Shown in pieces: positions 7,635 through 15,493 of a stretch of DNA of 64,000 nucleotides. Source of the DNA: Paenibacillus sp. FSL R7-0337. Lineage in GTDB: Bacteria; Bacillota; Bacilli; Paenibacillales; Paenibacillaceae. The notes beneath the pieces were generated by a model that worked only from the letters and a program-made list of their open reading frames with translations, searched no databases and was not told the origin of the DNA. Position numbers and translations under genes: made by a program. Every line of letters begins with the position of its first letter. Position 1 is the first letter of the stretch. The stretch spans positions 6,572,001 to 6,636,000 of the forward strand of contig NZ_CP150218.1 in NCBI RefSeq assembly GCF_037969875.1. Direction: 5' to 3'.

Positions 7635-9536
7635 ATGAATACAAAAGAGCTGTCCAAAGAAATATTGAAGCTTGTCGGCGGAGAAGAGAATATCGATCAG
7701 GTTACCCATTGTATGACCCGTCTGCGCTTCAACCTGAATGACAACAACCGTGCGGACAAAGCGGCCCTGCAGAAGACGGACGGGGTTATGGGCGTGATGA
7801 TTAACGGCGGGCAATTCCAGGTCATTATCGGCAATGATGTGCCGGTGGTCTACAATGACCTGATTGGCAATATGTCCGTTTCTCCTGAGAAGAAGGCTTC
7901 CGGTGACAAGGTGGAGAAAAAGAAGCAGAATCCGCTGAGCAAGCTGTTCGACTTCATCTCGGGGATCTTCACACCGATCCTGCCGGCCATTACCGGTGCG
8001 GGGATGATCAAGGGGATTGTCGCCCTGCTGGTAGCGGCGGGTTGGATGGGGACGGAGAACTCCACGTATATCATACTCTCGGCGATCGGGGACGGCGCCT
8101 TCTACTTCCTGCCGATTGTTCTGGCCATCAGCGCTGCCCGTAAGCTGGGAAGCAATATGTACATCGCTGCTGCGATCGGGGCGGCCATTCTGCATCCGAC
8201 CGTCACCACGCTGCTGGGGTCAGGGGAGCCTGTTACCTTCGCTTCACTGCCGGTGGTAGCTGCAACCTACGCTTCGTCTGTCATTCCGATTGTGATTGCA
8301 GTATGGCTGGCCTCCTATGTGGAAAAAGCCGTTGATAAAGTAACCCATGCTTCGCTGAAGCTGATTGTCGTTCCGACGGTTACCCTGCTGGTCATTGTAC
8401 CGCTTACCCTGATTGCCGTAGGCCCGCTGGGTGTTATTATCGGGGATGGCCTGACTGGAGGCATCAGCTGGCTGTTCGAGAATACGGGACTGTTCGCAGG
8501 CCTACTGCTGGGCGGAACCATGTCCCTGTTGATCATTACCGGGATGCACTATGCCCTGATTCCAATTATGATCGCATCTATTGCGCAGCTTGGTTATGAC
8601 TATATGATTCCGATTATGATGGTAGCAAACTTCGCCCAGGCGGGCAGTGCGCTTGGTGTCTCTCTAAGAACGAAGAACAGCAAGCTGAAGTCCCTCTCCC
8701 TGTCTACAAGTATTACGGCCTTCATGGGAATTACAGAACCGGCCATGTACGGAGTGAATATGCGGCTTAAGAAACCGTTCATCGCTGCCCTGATCGGCGG
8801 AGCTGCCGGTGGTGCGTTCCTCAGCTTGTTCAAGGTAAAAGCCTATGTCATCGGCGGACTCGCCGGACTCTCCGGCATTCCAATGGTTCTCGGTGCGACC
8901 TTTGTCTATTCGGTCATCGGCTTCGCCATCGGGGCGGTAGTTGCTGCGGTTGTCACTTATATTATCGGCTTCGAGGATGAGCAGGAAGCTGCTGCTGCGC
9001 CTGTGGTGACTCCTGCTGAGTCTGTAAACGCATCTGCCGCTGCCACTACTGTAATCGGCGCTGCTGCTGAGTCTACAATGGTGAATCAAGAGGTATTCAG
9101 TCCGATTGCCGGAGCGGTGAAGCCGCTGAGCGAAGTGAGCGACCCGGCCTTCTCGGAAGAGATTATGGGTAAGGGATATGCGATTCAGCCGTCCGAAGGC
9201 CGCGTAGTCTCGCCGGTTCAGGGAACGGTGTTCTCGCTCTCGAAGAGCGGACATGCGATTGGTCTGGTCAGCGACAGCGGAGCAGAGATGCTGATCCATA
9301 TCGGCATCGACACAGTGAAGCTGAAGGGCTTGCATTTCTCGCCGAAGGTAACTGCCGGAACCCGGGTGGCTGTCGGCGATCTGTTGATGGAATTCGATCT
9401 GGTGGAGATCGAGAAGGCTGGCTACAGCACCATTACGCCAGTTATTATTACGAACATCCAGCAGTATCAGTCCATCCAGTCTGCTGGCGCTACCCCGGTT
9501 AAGGAGAAGGAGCTGCTGTATACGGTGCTTGCTTAG
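7635..9536 (+). CDS. bglP: PTS beta-glucoside-specific EIIBCA permease
   Basis: This 633-aa phosphotransferase permease imports and phosphorylates beta-glucosides. Its domains run B-C-A. EIIB spans about 1-85 with phosphocysteine C26 in THCMTRLRF. The EIIC membrane domain spans about 105-460 with many hydrophobic segments and the conserved GITEPAMYGVN motif. An Ala-rich linker leads to EIIA at about 485-630 with H555 in LIHIGIDTVKLKG, the HPr phosphoacceptor. EIIB can also phosphorylate LicT and so report substrate availability. AAGGAGC precedes the ATG. The gene is controlled by RAT 3 and feeds the enzyme encoded by bglA. Confidence 0.93.
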   Translation: MNTKELSKEILKLVGGEENIDQVTHCMTRLRFNLNDNNRADKAALQKTDGVMGVMINGGQFQVIIGNDVPVVYNDLIGNMSVSPEKKASGDKVEKKKQNPLSKLFDFISGIFTPILPAITGAGMIKGIVALLVAAGWMGTENSTYIILSAIGDGAFYFLPIVLAISAARKLGSNMYIAAAIGAAILHPTVTTLLGSGEPVTFASLPVVAATYASSVIPIVIAVWLASYVEKAVDKVTHASLKLIVVPTVTLLVIVPLTLIAVGPLGVIIGDGLTGGISWLFENTGLFAGLLLGGTMSLLIITGMHYALIPIMIASIAQLGYDYMIPIMMVANFAQAGSALGVSLRTKNSKLKSLSLSTSITAFMGITEPAMYGVNMRLKKPFIAALIGGAAGGAFLSLFKVKAYVIGGLAGLSGIPMVLGATFVYSVIGFAIGAVVAAVVTYIIGFEDEQEAAAAPVVTPAESVNASAAATTVIGAAAESTMVNQEVFSPIAGAVKPLSEVSDPAFSEEIMGKGYAIQPSEGRVVSPVQGTVFSLSKSGHAIGLVSDSGAEMLIHIGIDTVKLKGLHFSPKVTAGTRVAVGDLLMEFDLVEIEKAGYSTITPVIITNIQQYQSIQSAGATPVKEKELLYTVLA

Positions 9537-9570
9537 GATGAGCTAGGGGCCAGGTGCGAATAAGCAAATG

Positions 9571-9627
9571 GCTGGGGCTTGGAGTGAATGAGTGAAGAGC
9601 TGGGGGCTTGGAGTGAATAAGCGAAGA
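9571..9627 (+). repeat. Two tandem copies of a 28/29-bp repeat
   Basis: Two adjacent copies (9571-9598 and 9599-9627) share the core GGCTTGGAGTGAAT and end in GAAGA. A degenerate partial copy follows. They lie downstream of bglP and upstream of its terminator, and no reading frame uses them. Confidence 0.6.
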
Positions 9628-9691
9628 GCTGGAGTATAAGCAAGTAGGATGTTCTAGAGTATAGGTCTGGTAAGTAGATCGAGAAGGTACT

Positions 9692-9740
9692 AAGGAGTTG
9701 TCGCCCGCAGCAGGTCTGCGTGGGGACAACTCCTTTTTTT
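9692..9740 (+). terminator. Intrinsic terminator after bglP
   Basis: AAGGAGTTGTC (9692-9702) pairs with GACAACTCCTT (9725-9735) and is followed by seven T residues. It is a strong hairpin ending the beta-glucoside unit. Confidence 0.9.
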
Positions 9741-10210
9741 GGCCGAATGTGTGCGGAAAACAGAATATATTGTGTTGGCGCCTGTCCAGGTAACCTTGTT
9801 CTGTGGAGATAGGTGGAAAAAGAGCATCTAATTTGACTGCATTCCTGAGAGTTGGGACTATAGTTGGAATAATTACATCTATTTAGCTGAATTATGCTAG
9901 TTGAGCCAAAATGGTGGGAAGTAAGTGTCGTTTATCCAACTAATCTTTCGTGACGGGAGAAACTCAACAAATTAAGTGTTGATTTTCCAACTATTGGCAG
10001 GGTGGTGGAGCGTGAACGCCTCATAATTGCGGGCATGCCTATGTAAAGGCGGGTGCGGCTTACTGGCTCCGGCTGGTGGAGCAGTGAGCGGACAGATGGG
10101 TAGCCCGGCGATCCGCGTCCGGCTGGTGAGCAGCGAGCGGACAGATAAGCAGCTGTGGCGCGCCCGTGTCCAGCAGATGGAGCTGCGGACGGGCAAGACC
10201 GGGCACGGGC
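9741..10210. other. Gene-poor intergenic region with a dispersed repeat
   Basis: This 470-bp stretch has no convincing gene. From about 9790 to 9995 it carries AT-rich sequence with recurring motifs such as GTTGGAA and TTAATTTGAC/TTTAGCTGAA. Its end (9970-9992) matches, in inverted orientation, the repeat at 63833-63855 with one mismatch. The last 200 bp become very GC-rich and lead into the broken DUF2161 gene. Confidence 0.55.
9970..9992 (-). repeat. Dispersed intergenic repeat, copy 1
   Basis: On the minus strand this reads AGTTGGAAAATCAACACTTA followed by ATT. The same 23-mer with one change (G for A) occurs on the plus strand at 63833-63855. Related shorter motifs surround both copies. 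Confidence 0.6.
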
Positions 10211-11100
10211 CTACAGCTTGCCCGCGCTGATCTCCGCGACCCTTGCATACTCGATCAGCGCCGCTTGTCCGGCGGCCGTGAGTGTGTAGCGGCCGCGCTG
10301 CACCCGGAAGAACCACGCATAGTAGTTCTTCTGCAGGATCGCAGCGGCGCCGGGCACGCCGCTGCGCTTCCGCAGCGCGGCGGGCGTGACGCCGCGCGCG
10401 CCCTCCGCCCGGCTGTGCGCAGCCGCCGGGCCCGCACCCGCAGCGGCATCACCCGCCGCTGCTGCCGTACCCGCGGCCGCCGTCTCCCCGGCGGCCAGGG
10501 CCATGCCCGGCGCGCCGCCGAGCGCCGCGCGCCCCTGCCGAGGCCGGCCGCTCCGGCGGCTTCGGCCTCCAGGGCCTGCAGCGCGGCGGCCACGCGCAGC
10601 GCCTTCTCGCGGTAGGCAGTCACGAGCTTGACGCGCGTGCTGCCGCCGGTGTTGTAGTCCCCGCTGCGCTCGCGGAACTCATAGAGCAAGCGCTCGCGGC
10701 GGCGGACGGCGCTGCGGGCCTGCGGCGGCGCCTCGCCCGGCTCCGCGAGCACCTCGACAAGCGGGGCCTTCGTCTTGTAGAAGACGACGGTTACCAGCCC
10801 CAGGCCGAGCCGGCGGCACAGCCCGGTGAGCTCGCCCCAGCGCTGGTTGACCGCGCCCTTCTTCTCCCTGACGCGTTCTACCGCGAGGTAGACGTTAGGG
10901 CTAAGCCGCAGCCGTTCAATGCCTTGCAGCAGCAGGGCGAGATTGAACGATTTTTTCATCTCGACAATGAGCGGCTGGGGCTCGTCCTCCCGGATACCGA
11001 CCAGATCGCAGGTACGCACCTCGCCCTTGATCTCATAGCCCTGCCGTTCAAAAAATCCCTTCAAAGGAGCATACAGCTCCGTTTCCTGTTTGATCGCCAT
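10211..11100 (-). pseudogene. DUF2161-type PD-(D/E)XK phosphodiesterase, frameshifted
   Basis: The frame from ATG 11100 encodes a recognisable N-terminal half: a PLKGFFERQGYEIKGEV start, then CDLVGIRE...PLIVEMKKS, the D-(x)n-ExK arrangement of the PD-(D/E)XK fold, then a RLSPNVYLAVE segment. After about residue 185 the frame turns into Arg/Pro/Ala-rich nonsense. The expected C terminus (AAAILQKNYYAWFFRVQRGRYTLT...) appears instead in another frame, 10504-10211. One frameshift in the very GC-rich Ala/Gly linker, around 10500-10550, explains both. It may be a true mutation or a sequencing error. The domain probably acts on nucleic acid, but no function is established. Confidence 0.7.
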
Positions 11101-11134
11101 TGGTTGTCACTCCTGCCCTGGATTGCAGCGTAAT

Positions 11135-11165
11135 TATAATAGAGAATTCATGATTCTCTATTATA
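11135..11165. promoter_or_regulatory. Perfect 13-bp inverted repeat with face-to-face -10 boxes
   Basis: TATAATAGAGAAT (11135-11147) is repeated in perfect inversion at 11153-11165 with a 5-nt centre. Each arm begins with TATAAT, so the palindrome contains one -10 box reading toward prkA and one reading toward the DUF2161 gene. The leftward one also has an extended TGC and a TTGACC 15 nt further out. It could be an operator, a shared promoter, or both. Confidence 0.6.
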
Positions 11166-11270
11166 GCACAGCAAAAAAGAGGTCAACTATTCCGGGCTCG
11201 CCGCATAGGTATGTAATACACTTTCTAAGCTTGGTGGAGCAAGTAGGAGCGCAAGAGGAGGCAGCGAGCC

Positions 11271-13166
11271 ATGGATATTTTTGAGCGTATAGCTTCGTAT
11301 CGGGCTGAGAACGACCGTTTGGCGTGGAGCGGCACTTTCAAGGACTATATAGAACTGCTAAGAGCAGACCCCTCTCCCGCAAAAACGGCTCATTCCCGCG
11401 TATACGACATGATCAAGTCACACGGCGTCGAGGACATCAACGGACGTAAACGGTATAAGTTTTTTGAACAGGAGATCTTTGGACTGGATCGTGCGGTGGA
11501 AAAGCTGGTGGAGGAATACTTCCATTCCGCAGCCCGAAGGCTGGATGTGCGCAAACGGATCTTGCTGCTGATGGGACCGGTCAGTGGAGGGAAGTCGACG
11601 CTCGTAACGCTGCTGAAGCGCGGCCTGGAACAATATTCGCGTACGGATGCGGGTGCGGTGTATGCGATTGAGGGCTGCCCGATGCATGAGGACCCGCTGC
11701 ACCTGATTCCGCTGGAGCTGCGTCCGGAGATTGAGCGGGAGCTTGGCGTACGGGTTGAAGGCAATCTGTGCCCGTCCTGCCAGATGCGGCTGAAGAATGA
11801 GTATCACGGGGATATCGAACAGGTGGCAGTTACCCGGGTGCTGTTGTCAGAAGAGGAGCGGGTGGGGATTGGCACATTCAGCCCTTCGGATCCGAAGTCG
11901 CAGGATATTGCGGATCTGACCGGCAGTATCGACTTCTCAACCATTACCGAATTCGGCTCGGAATCCGATCCGCGGGCCTACCGCTTCGACGGGGAGCTGA
12001 ACAAGGCCAACCGTGGTCTGATGGAGTTCCAGGAGATGCTGAAATGCGATGAGAAATTCCTGTGGAACCTGCTGTCCCTGACCCAGGAGGGGAATTTCAA
12101 GGCTGGGCGCTTCGCGTTAATCTCGGCGGATGAGATGATTATTGCCCACACGAATGAGACCGAATATAAATCCTTCATCTCTAATAAAAAGAACGAAGCG
12201 CTCCAGTCCCGTATGATCGTCATGCCGGTTCCCTATAATCTGCGCGTCTCTGAAGAGGAAAAGATCTACGCCAAGCTAATCGGCCAGAGCGATATGAAGC
12301 ATGTGCATATTGCCCCTCACGCGCTGCGTGCGGCGGCGATTTTCTCGATCCTGACGCGGCTTAAGGAGAGCAAGAAGCAGGGGATGGATCTGATCAAGAA
12401 GCTGCGGATGTACGACGGCGAAGAGGTCGAGGGCTACAAGGAAGCAGATCTGAAGGAAATGCAGACCGAATACCTGGATGAGGGCATGTCCGGCATCGAC
12501 CCGCGGTATGTCATCAACCGTATCTCCAGCGCCCTGATCAAAGGCGATTTGCAGTGCATGAACGCGCTGGATGTGCTGCGGGCGATCAAGGACGGTCTGG
12601 ATCAGCATCCTTCGATTACGAAGGAGGAGCGCGAGCGTTACCTGAACTTTATTTCCATTGCCCGCAAGGAATACGATATTCTCGCCAAAAGCGAAGTGCA
12701 AAAGGCCTTCGTCTACTCTTTTGAAGAATCCGCCAAAACGCTGTTCGAGAATTATCTCGACAATATTGAAGCCTTCTGCAACTGGTCCAAAATCCGCGAC
12801 CCGCTTACCGATGAAGAGATGGAGCCGGATGAGCGGCTGATGCGCTCCATTGAAGAGCAGATCGGCATTTCGGAGAATGCGAAGAAGGCCTTCCGCGAGG
12901 AGATTCTGATCCGCATCTCGTCCTATTCCCGCAAGGGCAAGAAGTTCGAGTACAACAATCATGACCGGCTGCGGGAAGCCATCGAGAAGAAGCTGTTCAC
13001 GGATCTCAAGGATATCGTCAAAATCACCACTTCCTCCAAGACACCGGATGAAAGCCAGCTCAAACGGATCAACGAGGTCAGCCGCCGCCTGATCGACGAG
13101 CACAACTACTGCCCAATCTGTGCCAATGAGCTGCTGAAATATGTCGGAAGCCTGCTGAACCGCTGA
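11271..13166 (+). CDS. prkA: PrkA-type serine protein kinase / AAA+ ATPase
   Basis: This 631-aa protein has the full PrkA (YeaG) layout. A N-terminal AAA+ domain carries a Walker A (GPVSGGKST, about 102-110) and a CxxC pair in NLCPSCQMRL. A PEPCK-like kinase C-terminal region follows from about residue 385. In Bacillus, PrkA affects sporulation through the sigma-K/Hpr pathway and has been discussed as a kinase and as a protease-like AAA+ protein. AGAGGAGG precedes ATG 11271. In related genomes it usually sits with yhbH and spoVR. Here spoVR is 15 kb away and no yhbH is in the window. Confidence 0.95.
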   Translation: MDIFERIASYRAENDRLAWSGTFKDYIELLRADPSPAKTAHSRVYDMIKSHGVEDINGRKRYKFFEQEIFGLDRAVEKLVEEYFHSAARRLDVRKRILLLMGPVSGGKSTLVTLLKRGLEQYSRTDAGAVYAIEGCPMHEDPLHLIPLELRPEIERELGVRVEGNLCPSCQMRLKNEYHGDIEQVAVTRVLLSEEERVGIGTFSPSDPKSQDIADLTGSIDFSTITEFGSESDPRAYRFDGELNKANRGLMEFQEMLKCDEKFLWNLLSLTQEGNFKAGRFALISADEMIIAHTNETEYKSFISNKKNEALQSRMIVMPVPYNLRVSEEEKIYAKLIGQSDMKHVHIAPHALRAAAIFSILTRLKESKKQGMDLIKKLRMYDGEEVEGYKEADLKEMQTEYLDEGMSGIDPRYVINRISSALIKGDLQCMNALDVLRAIKDGLDQHPSITKEERERYLNFISIARKEYDILAKSEVQKAFVYSFEESAKTLFENYLDNIEAFCNWSKIRDPLTDEEMEPDERLMRSIEEQIGISENAKKAFREEILIRISSYSRKGKKFEYNNHDRLREAIEKKLFTDLKDIVKITTSSKTPDESQLKRINEVSRRLIDEHNYCPICANELLKYVGSLLNR

Positions 13167-13201
13167 CACAGCGCCACTTTGACATACGGGTTCTGCAAAA
13201 A

Positions 13202-13248
13202 AAAGGGAATATCCCAGGCCATCGTGATGGCTTAAGGATATTCCCTTT
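13202..13248. terminator. Bidirectional terminator between prkA and the Gly-rich gene
   Basis: AAAGGGAATATCC (13202-13214) pairs with GGATATTCCCTTT (13236-13248), with an inner GCCATC/GATGGC stem. An A run precedes it and T residues follow, so it can end the convergent transcripts from both sides. Confidence 0.85.
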
Positions 13249-13292
13249 ATGTTGTCTAGCTATCAGAGGATTCCTTATTCGCTTGGAAGCCT

Positions 13293-14066
13293 CTACTCCT
13301 CCTGAGAATCCTTAGGCTCCTGCTGCTTGCCGCCAATCTTGAAGCTTAACTGGCCGTTATATTTGCCGAGCTGTCCGCCCACGCCGATGCCTGCGCCTTC
13401 GCCGCCGCCGAACTGAGCATTGGCCTCAGCTCCGATGCCCTTATTGCCGCCTAGCTGAACATGGGAGTCAAAACCGGCGCCTTGACTAAGGCCCAGATGA
13501 GCACCTGCATCTGCATTAAGCCCGTGTTCGCCCCCGGCCTGCGCGCCCATCTGGACATCTGCGCCCTGCCCGCCGCCAAGCTGGGCCTTGCCCTGTGCGG
13601 CCACCCCGTATTTGCCGAAGGCCTGGGCTTCAGCATTCACGCCGATGCCTTGCCCGTTACCGACATAGGAATCGCCTTGCGCTTCAATGCCGTAGGAGGG
13701 GCCGCCGATATGGCCGCCTGCCTGCATACTTGCGCCGCTGTAAGCCAGTTGTCCTCCGGCATTCATACCGATGCCGTGTTTACCCCCTAACTCGCCTCCT
13801 GCATCGACATGAATTCCCTTTCCGCCGGTCTGACTTGCCCCGGGATGGCCGTCCACCGGATTGTTCGCAGCAGCCGGAGGTTCGGAGGTCCGGACAGTCT
13901 GCGTATTCCCGGCAGTTGCAGCGTTCTTAGCAATTCTCGGAACGGGCTCCTCAGCGGACCCCGAACGTACCAGGTAGTGGTAATGCGAATAAGGATAGGG
14001 CTGCGGCAGATGCCGATAGCCTGACGGATGAGCTGAAGGGGTCGAATCTTCGTTCTTGTAATTCAT
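13293..14066 (-). CDS. Glycine-rich repeat protein, unknown function
   Basis: This 257-aa protein begins at ATG 14066 behind GGAGGT. The first 80 residues are hydrophilic and rich in Pro, Tyr and His (YRHLPQPYPYSHYHYL). From about residue 90 to 240 it is a run of 10-14-residue imperfect repeats of the type GxGIGxNAxAQxGG, with Gly, Ala, Gln and His dominating and hardly any large hydrophobic residues. The periodicity suggests an extended or beta-solenoid structural protein, perhaps of the spore surface, given the neighbouring prkA and the Gly-rich nature of many coat proteins. There is no signal peptide or membrane segment. The spore link is inference only. Confidence 0.7.
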   Translation of the reverse strand: MNYKNEDSTPSAHPSGYRHLPQPYPYSHYHYLVRSGSAEEPVPRIAKNAATAGNTQTVRTSEPPAAANNPVDGHPGASQTGGKGIHVDAGGELGGKHGIGMNAGGQLAYSGASMQAGGHIGGPSYGIEAQGDSYVGNGQGIGVNAEAQAFGKYGVAAQGKAQLGGGQGADVQMGAQAGGEHGLNADAGAHLGLSQGAGFDSHVQLGGNKGIGAEANAQFGGGEGAGIGVGGQLGKYNGQLSFKIGGKQQEPKDSQEE

Positions 14067-14183
14067 GCGGGATACCTCCATTCTTGAATTCATTACAATA
14101 GCCTATTCACCGAAATGGGAAGTGATACGTGTCAGCTGAATATAAAAGTACATTTGTAATGGCTGCATGACTGTGCTACATTA

Positions 14184-14209
14184 TGAATGAATTATATATT
14201 ATTCACTCA
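14184..14209. promoter_or_regulatory. Putative TetR operator upstream of the TetR gene
   Basis: TGAATGAAT (14184-14192) and ATTCACTCA (14201-14209) form an imperfect inverted repeat around an AT centre. The same TGAATGAA half-site recurs at 14901-14928 upstream of the flavodoxin gene, which suggests that one regulator binds both. Confidence 0.5.
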
Positions 14210-14227
14210 GTCACGGAGGGATTACGG

Positions 14228-14815
14228 ATGGAAGATAAGAAGGCTGAGATTTTCAGATGCGGTAAAGAGCTGTTCAGCTCCAAGGGCTTCAAGGACACCA
14301 ATATTTCTGACATCACCAAAATGTGCGGGTTCGCTGTGGGTACGTTCTACAATTATTACGCTTCGAAAGAGAAGCTGTTCATCGATATTTATCTGCAGGA
14401 GAACGAGAAGCTGAAACGGAGTATCCTGCAATCTTCGGTCAATCTGGACGACGAGCCTGCCAAAGTGCTCAAAGAAATCATGGCGCTTAATTACAGCGGA
14501 ATCAATTCGAATCCAATCCTGAAGGAATGGTACAACAAAGCTCTTTTCAGCAAGCTGGAGAAGGAATTCTATGAGCATGGCGGGATTGAAGGTATTCATG
14601 AAATGATGAACAGCGGCACGCTGGAATTAATCCGGCACTGGAAGACCAAGGGGAAGATCAGAACAGATCTTGCGGACGGCATGATTCTTGCCTTGTTCAA
14701 CTCTGTGCCGTATATCGACATTCACAAGGAAGAGATAGGGGTTAGCTATTTCCCGCAGATCCTGGATTATTTAGTTGAATTCATTATGAAAGGCTTGACG
14801 GATACACAGCATTGA
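14228..14815 (+). CDS. TetR/AcrR-family transcriptional regulator
   Basis: This 195-aa regulator has the family's N-terminal helix-turn-helix at about residues 8-55 (FSSKGFKDTNISDITK followed by GTFYNYYASKEKLF), the typical recognition-helix pattern. The rest is a variable all-helical ligand domain. The frame extends upstream to 14183, but GGAGGG sits 7 nt before ATG 14228, which is therefore the likely start. The flavodoxin gene lies 144 nt downstream in the same direction behind a separate palindromic operator, so the regulator probably represses both itself and that gene. Inducer unknown. Confidence 0.85.
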   Translation: MEDKKAEIFRCGKELFSSKGFKDTNISDITKMCGFAVGTFYNYYASKEKLFIDIYLQENEKLKRSILQSSVNLDDEPAKVLKEIMALNYSGINSNPILKEWYNKALFSKLEKEFYEHGGIEGIHEMMNSGTLELIRHWKTKGKIRTDLADGMILALFNSVPYIDIHKEEIGVSYFPQILDYLVEFIMKGLTDTQH

Positions 14816-14900
14816 CACAGATCTATGGTTTCGTTTGGCTTGCTGCAGAATACACTATTAAATGTTCAGGGATGTACTGGGCATTTTATTTTGCTTTGAA

Positions 14901-14928
14901 ATGAATGAATTTAATTAAGTTCATTCAT
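14901..14928. promoter_or_regulatory. Palindromic operator upstream of the flavodoxin gene
   Basis: ATGAATGAA (14901-14909) and TTCATTCAT (14920-14928) are perfect inverted arms separated by 10 nt. The half-site matches the one in front of the TetR gene, making it the best candidate binding site of that regulator. Confidence 0.6.
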
Positions 14929-14959
14929 ATTTTATAAAATAACGAATTGAGGCGCCATT

Positions 14960-15403
14960 ATGAAGACTATTATTATTTACAGATCAGGCCGCAGCATGAA
15001 CACACAGAAGATTGCAGCCGCTATGGCTGAAGTGCTGGGTGCAGATTTGGCTAAAGTAGAGGACGTTAAGCCGGAGATGCTGTCCGGATATGACCTGATT
15101 GGCCTTGGTTCAGGCATTTACGCCTCCAAAATCCACCGCAAGATGTTCAAATTCATCAAGAGGATGCCGCTCCGGGACAAAAAAGTCTTTATTTTTTGCA
15201 CCTCCGGATCTGGAGAATTCAAGAATCAGGTGCTGGTTGAGACCAAGCTGGCGGCGAAGGGCAGCAACGTGATCGGTGAGTTCCATTGTCCCGGGGAGTT
15301 CAGCCCGCTGGGCTTCAATCTGGATAAAAAAGGGCATCCCGATGAGCTGGATGTCGAGAAAGCCCGCCTCTTCGCAGCCGCCTTATTAGACAAGATTGTC
15401 TGA
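14960..15403 (+). CDS. Flavodoxin-family protein
   Basis: This 147-aa protein has the flavodoxin fold: an N-terminal beta strand and phosphate-binding loop (IIIYRSGRSMNTQKIA), the GYDLIGLGSGIY motif of the second half, and VFIFCTSGSGE before the third FMN loop. It should bind FMN non-covalently and carry electrons or reduce a small substrate such as a quinone. GAGGCGCC stands before the ATG. It is placed directly behind a perfect TetR-type palindrome, so it looks like the regulated target of the upstream TetR gene, possibly in an electrophile or redox stress response (inference). Confidence 0.8.
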   Translation: MKTIIIYRSGRSMNTQKIAAAMAEVLGADLAKVEDVKPEMLSGYDLIGLGSGIYASKIHRKMFKFIKRMPLRDKKVFIFCTSGSGEFKNQVLVETKLAAKGSNVIGEFHCPGEFSPLGFNLDKKGHPDELDVEKARLFAAALLDKIV

Positions 15404-15436
15404 ATAAGCTGAGTATAGAGCAAGACAGGAACAGTC

Positions 15437-15493
15437 CCACCGGCCACAGTCTGCTATAATGGACTCACCTATGTGGACCAGAAAGGCCGGTGG
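15437..15493. promoter_or_regulatory. 9-bp inverted repeat flanking a promoter and a GTG start
   Basis: CCACCGGCC (15437-15445) and GGCCGGTGG (15485-15493) flank an extended -10 box (TGCTATAAT, ending at 15460). The second arm covers the ribosome site and the GTG start of the AraC-type gene. This could be an operator for autoregulation. Only the second arm would be in the transcript, so it is not an RNA hairpin if the promoter is right. Confidence 0.4.

Noticed and set aside
12276..13169. 297-aa open frame on the minus strand opposite prkA
   Set aside because: It mirrors the conserved prkA coding sequence, has no ribosome site and encodes no recognisable protein; long antisense frames are expected in GC-rich codon usage.
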